64,000 nt of DNA from JAEWSN01 sp942493335 (GTDB lineage: Bacteria; Bacillota; Clostridia; DSM-8532): the NCBI GenBank assembly GCA_942493335.1, contig OW818693.1, positions 1,240,001 through 1,304,000 on the forward strand, given 5' to 3'. Under the pieces are notes generated by a model. The model did no database searches and was not told where the DNA came from. It was given only the letters and a program-made list of their open reading frames with translations. Numbering within the stretch: position 1 is the first letter of the stretch; each line of letters begins with the position of its first letter. Shown here piece by piece: positions 61,186-64,000 of the stretch. Both the position numbers and the translations under genes were made by a program.

Positions 61186-61350
61186 CTACATCCGCAGCTC
61201 GGGTTCCCGTTTCTGCCGCCTGGACATCAACCCGCCGATCCGGCCGGTTTCCTTGGCGGAAAGGCTCTTCCAGCCCTCCCGCATCACCTTGTCCATCAGG
61301 CCGAGTTCCCGTGCCACCTGCAGTTTCATGGCTTCATCCTTCTTCATCAT
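61186..61350 (-). CDS. Alpha/beta-type small acid-soluble spore protein
   Basis: 54 residues, translated by me from the minus strand (ATG at 61350 with AGGTG at 6 nt; an ATG at 61356 is the alternative). The sequence has ARELGLMDKVMREGW, then LSAKETGRIGGLMSRR, a clear clostridial variant of the two conserved DNA-binding blocks of alpha/beta SASPs (ELG...GW and the GxIGG turn). These proteins saturate spore DNA. The GPR protease site is not obvious (the usual E-I/L-A reads VARE). This gene shows the organism can form spores. It probably shares a transcript with the methyltransferase gene. Confidence 0.88.
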   Translation of the reverse strand: MMKKDEAMKLQVARELGLMDKVMREGWKSLSAKETGRIGGLMSRRQKREPELRM

Positions 61351-61503
61351 GGTCATCACCTCACTGGGTGATTACCACAAAGATCCGGGCTTATTCACAC
61401 AATTTGGGAAATGGCCTTCCGTACGGCGTTCCGTCATTACTCAGCCGAAATGGCTCCCAGTGACTGGTTTTTCACCAACAGCCCGCCGGTTGTGCGGGTT
61501 ACG

Positions 61504-62778
61504 TCACTTGGCGGCCAGCGCTTTCCGGATTTCCTTCAGGGCAACCGTCAACTGATTGTCCTTTCCTTCCGGGATCTGTGTCAGCGGGGTGGATGCATAC
61601 GCCTCATCCAGTTTCACTTCAATGTCCGGCTTCACGCCTTCGTGCTGGATGTTGTGACCCTTGGGCGAATAGTAGGTGGAGACGGTGTACTTGAAGCCCG
61701 CATTGTTCTCGAAATGGGTGTCGATGGTCTGCACCAAACCTTTTCCGAAGGTCTTCTCCCCGATGATTGTCGCCTTTCCGTAATCCTGCAGGGCGGCGGA
61801 CAGGATCTCCGAAGCGGAGGCGCTGTATCCGTTGACCAGCACGACCATCGGCACATTCAGTTCCTGTGCGTTCGAACGCTTCTCCTCCCGTTTTCCGTTC
61901 CGGTCTTCGGTATAGACGATCAGGCCTTCCGGAAGGAGCATGTCGGCTATGGCGCAGACCTGGCTGTAATCTCCGCCGGGGTTGTACCGGAGATCGAGAA
62001 TCAGTGACTTCGCTCCTTCACCCGAGAGCTTGTTGTACGTTTCAAGGAAGCTTGTCGCAATGTCGTTGTCGAACTGGTTCAATCGGATATAGGCGATCCC
62101 GTCCTCCAGCATTTTCCCGGAAATGTTGGGAACATTGATGGCGGCGCGCTTCAGGGTGAAGTCATGGTACACCCCGTCCTTGGTGCGGAAAACCTCGATT
62201 TTCACATCCGTTCCCGCTTCTCCCTTGATTTTCTTGATGATGAGGCTGGACTCGCTGATCCCTGTGACATCCTCATCGTTGACCTTGACCACCTTGTCCC
62301 CGACCTGCATGCCAGCTGCTATCGCAGGAGAGTCCGGGAACAGTTCCACGATGGTCAGCAGGTTGTTCTCATCCATGTTGACACTGACACCGATTCCAAC
62401 ATAATTCCCGCTGGCGGTTTCCATGAAGGAAGCCATTTCCTCCGGCGTGAAATAAGTTGTATATGGGTCTTCCGTTCCAGCCGCAAGCCCCTTGATCGCG
62501 TTTTCCAGGAGCTTGTTCTCATCCACCGGTTTGTAATAGCGCGTCCGCAACAACCCGAGCACCCGGTTGAAGGCGTTGGTCTCAGCCGGGTCGACCATAC
62601 TGCGATCCAGCAGGATGGCGGATTGCGGCTTGAACCAGTCTGTCAGCGGGCGTGAGGCAATCCCCTCCATCGAAACCATGCGTTCAACCGCAAACAGGAA
62701 TCCTGTCAAAAAGATCACGACTGCAAGAACGACGGCCATTGCGACTGTCAAAACCCTTTTCCAACCTTTTCTGCCCAT
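61504..62778 (-). CDS. C-terminal processing peptidase (S41, CtpA type)
   Basis: 424 residues from the ATG at 62778 (GGGGAG just upstream). One N-terminal membrane anchor (VLTVAMAVVLAVVIFLTGFL) is followed by a linker and a PDZ domain (about 100-185, NYVGIGVSVNMDENN). The Ser-Lys protease has its Ser in VNGYSASASEILSAAL and Lys in GEKTFGKGLVQ. It works outside the membrane and trims exported proteins; homologues act on murein-hydrolase regulators or in sporulation signalling. It follows the M23 hydrolase gene, as ctp genes often follow FtsX/EnvC-type genes. Confidence 0.93.
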   Translation of the reverse strand: MGRKGWKRVLTVAMAVVLAVVIFLTGFLFAVERMVSMEGIASRPLTDWFKPQSAILLDRSMVDPAETNAFNRVLGLLRTRYYKPVDENKLLENAIKGLAAGTEDPYTTYFTPEEMASFMETASGNYVGIGVSVNMDENNLLTIVELFPDSPAIAAGMQVGDKVVKVNDEDVTGISESSLIIKKIKGEAGTDVKIEVFRTKDGVYHDFTLKRAAINVPNISGKMLEDGIAYIRLNQFDNDIATSFLETYNKLSGEGAKSLILDLRYNPGGDYSQVCAIADMLLPEGLIVYTEDRNGKREEKRSNAQELNVPMVVLVNGYSASASEILSAALQDYGKATIIGEKTFGKGLVQTIDTHFENNAGFKYTVSTYYSPKGHNIQHEGVKPDIEVKLDEAYASTPLTQIPEGKDNQLTVALKEIRKALAAK

Positions 62779-62825
62779 TTTTCTCCCCATTCCGTCGCAA
62801 ACCTTGTTGCGTCCTGCAAGGAAAA

Positions 62826-62843
62826 GACACCCGAACGGGTGTC
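62826..62843 (-). terminator. Terminator upstream of ctpA
   Basis: On the minus strand GACACCC-GTTC-GGGTGTC is followed by TTTTCCTT. A compact 7-bp stem 48 nt before the ctpA start. It ends the M23 gene transcript, at least partly. Confidence 0.8.
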
Positions 62844-62849
62844 CCTTCC

Positions 62850-62966
62850 CTGTCTCAATCCTGTATCTCGGTTCTGTTTCTCAATCCCGTATCTCGGTCC
62901 TGTTTCTCAAACCTGCATCCCGGTCCTGTTTCCAAACATGCATCCCGGTCCTATTTCTCAGCCCTG
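62850..62966. repeat. Tandem array of about 26-bp units
   Basis: Units begin at 62850, 62874, 62900, 62926 and 62951 (last partial). Pattern CTGTTTCTCAATCCCGTATC plus TCGGTC, 24-26 bp, with a few substitutions each. Lies between the M23 gene stop and the terminator. No spacers. Confidence 0.88.
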
Positions 62967-62992
62967 CCTTGCCTGAAGGACCCGTCCGTCCT

Positions 62993-64000
62993 TCACTGTT
63001 TCTTGCCAAGATGGGCCAGCGGATTTTCCGTGTCCCCATTTTTTCGATATTCAAAATGCAGATGCGGACCCGTCGACCAACCGGTGCTTCCGACTTTGGC
63101 GATGGCTTGCCCCGCATCCACATGCTGCCCTTCGGAAACCAGGATGCCCCGGCTCATGATGTGGGCATAGAGCGTTGTGACCCCGCCGCCATGATCGATG
63201 ATGACCGTATTGCCATAGCCCGTGCGTGCGCCGGCATAAATGACCTTGCCGCTGTTTGCCGCCGCGATGGTATCCCCCTTGTTGGCATGAATGTCCACCC
63301 CGGAATGGAACCGTTTCTTCTTGAAAATGGGATGGATGCGCCAGCCATACTGGGAGGATACCTTGTAATTTCCAGGTGCGGGCCACATCATGTCCCCACC
63401 GACATACTTGACGGTGCTCGTTTTCAACCGTTTGATGAGGGCGCTGACCGCCTGGGCTTCCGCGTTGATCTCATCCTCTTCCTTTTCAAGCTGGGCAAGG
63501 CTCTTCTTCGAACTCTTGATGTCCTGATCCACCAGGGAACGCGAGGACTGCAGCTCCTTGATGGCCGCAAGCTGTGCTTCGAGCTGATCCTGCGTCGTGG
63601 ATTCCTCTTCCTGCTTCTGCGCCTTCAGGCCTTCGATCTCGATCCGTTTCGCCTCAAGGGAATCCATCATCTTCTGATCCGCATCGGCGATGGCCTCCAT
63701 GGCGCTGCGGTTTTTGTAGAAGTCCGTCAGGTTGTCTGTTTCAAAGAAAAGATTCAAGGTCTGGGTGGATTTCGAACACTGGTACATCACAACCATGCGT
63801 TGTTGAAAAAGCGCAAGCTGCGCGTCATATTCGGATTCTGAGATGGAGATGGCTTCCGTGAGTGACTTGATGGCGGAATCAAGCTGGACAAGCTTTTCCT
63901 CGATCGCCTGCTTCGCATACCCCTTTTTTTCAAGGTTTTTGACGATATCCGCACGTTTTTTCTGATTTACGACCAGAACCTGCTTGGCTTCCTTTTTTTC
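62993..64000 (-). CDS. Murein hydrolase activator/M23 peptidase with coiled coil (partial, N-terminus beyond window)
   Basis: The frame is open from 64000 to the stop at 62993, giving 336 residues without a start. The N-terminal 200 residues are coiled coil (KRADIVKNLEKKG, AIKELQSSRSLVDQDIKSSK). The C-terminal LytM domain has the zinc ligands in HSGVDIHANKGD and HLHFEYRKNG, with ALYAHIMSRG-like substrate residues, so it should be an active peptidase rather than the degenerate EnvC type. It resembles PcsB/EnvC-like hydrolases governed by FtsEX. ftsEX would be expected just upstream, outside the window. Confidence 0.92.
   Translation of the reverse strand, partial: EKKEAKQVLVVNQKKRADIVKNLEKKGYAKQAIEEKLVQLDSAIKSLTEAISISESEYDAQLALFQQRMVVMYQCSKSTQTLNLFFETDNLTDFYKNRSAMEAIADADQKMMDSLEAKRIEIEGLKAQKQEEESTTQDQLEAQLAAIKELQSSRSLVDQDIKSSKKSLAQLEKEEDEINAEAQAVSALIKRLKTSTVKYVGGDMMWPAPGNYKVSSQYGWRIHPIFKKKRFHSGVDIHANKGDTIAAANSGKVIYAGARTGYGNTVIIDHGGGVTTLYAHIMSRGILVSEGQHVDAGQAIAKVGSTGWSTGPHLHFEYRKNGDTENPLAHLGKKQ

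Overview
The window reads as chromosomal DNA of a GC-rich, spore-forming anaerobic member of the Bacillota, most likely a clostridium. Supporting evidence: a short alpha/beta-type small acid-soluble spore protein gene (61186-61350), pyruvate formate-lyase with its activase, a four-gene NAD(P)-linked [FeFe]-hydrogenase operon, a class-1B PyrD/PyrK pair, an OLE RNA with its partner OapA, and an LPXTG-anchored surface protein. Strong purine-rich ribosome binding sites precede almost every gene. I see no phage, insertion sequence, CRISPR array, tRNA or rRNA. Most genes lie on the minus strand in tight operons, many with 1-20 nt overlaps.

Layout. 1-3884: partial rRNA methyltransferase, divergent RsbW-like ATPase, orotate phosphoribosyltransferase-like protein, pyrD and pyrK. 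4048-10800: a redox-signalling cassette (DUF1858, DRTGG protein, RsbW-like ATPase, an [FeFe]-hydrogenase-like protein with an altered active-site loop, second DRTGG protein, PHP phosphoesterase, hybrid histidine kinase). 11046-21786: phosphoglycerate mutase, a PP2C-like/LysM membrane protein, pflB-pflA, a long-chain acyl-CoA synthetase-like protein with a heptad-repeat tail, a histidinol-phosphatase-like protein and an MFS transporter. 22032-25943: a thioester-domain LPXTG adhesin behind a cyclic-di-GMP-I riboswitch with an overlapping terminator. 26324-30776: hydrogenase operon (NuoE-like, HndB-like, NuoF-like, HydA). 30948-36882: a locus matching flavin-based extracellular electron transfer (eetA, eetB, ndh2, prenyl synthase, PplA-like lipoprotein, apbE).

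37145-45119: cell-surface polysaccharide genes (GT4-CsaB fusion, O-antigen-ligase-like protein, DUF4330 protein, GT4, UDP-sugar dehydrogenase, TagA/WecG). 45217-53526: FAD oxidoreductase, secreted protein, alr, nnr, coiled-coil protein, NUDIX, lepB, tlyA. 53507-60262: an isoprenoid/OLE block (nusB, xseA, xseB, ispA, DUF212, OLE RNA, oapA, dxs). 60378-64000: methyltransferase, SASP, CtpA protease and a partial M23 murein hydrolase.

How it fits together: the hydrogenase, the altered hydrogenase-like putative sensor, pyruvate formate-lyase and the EET-type NDH-2 branch would give the cell alternative ways to dispose of or sense reductant. Two separate prenyl synthases probably split housekeeping prenyl supply from quinone synthesis. 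Besides the recognised systems, the least explained item is a 91-nt sequence present twice at 78% identity (10431-10521 and 33695-33785). Each copy lies in the leader of a redox-associated gene and retains a small hairpin.
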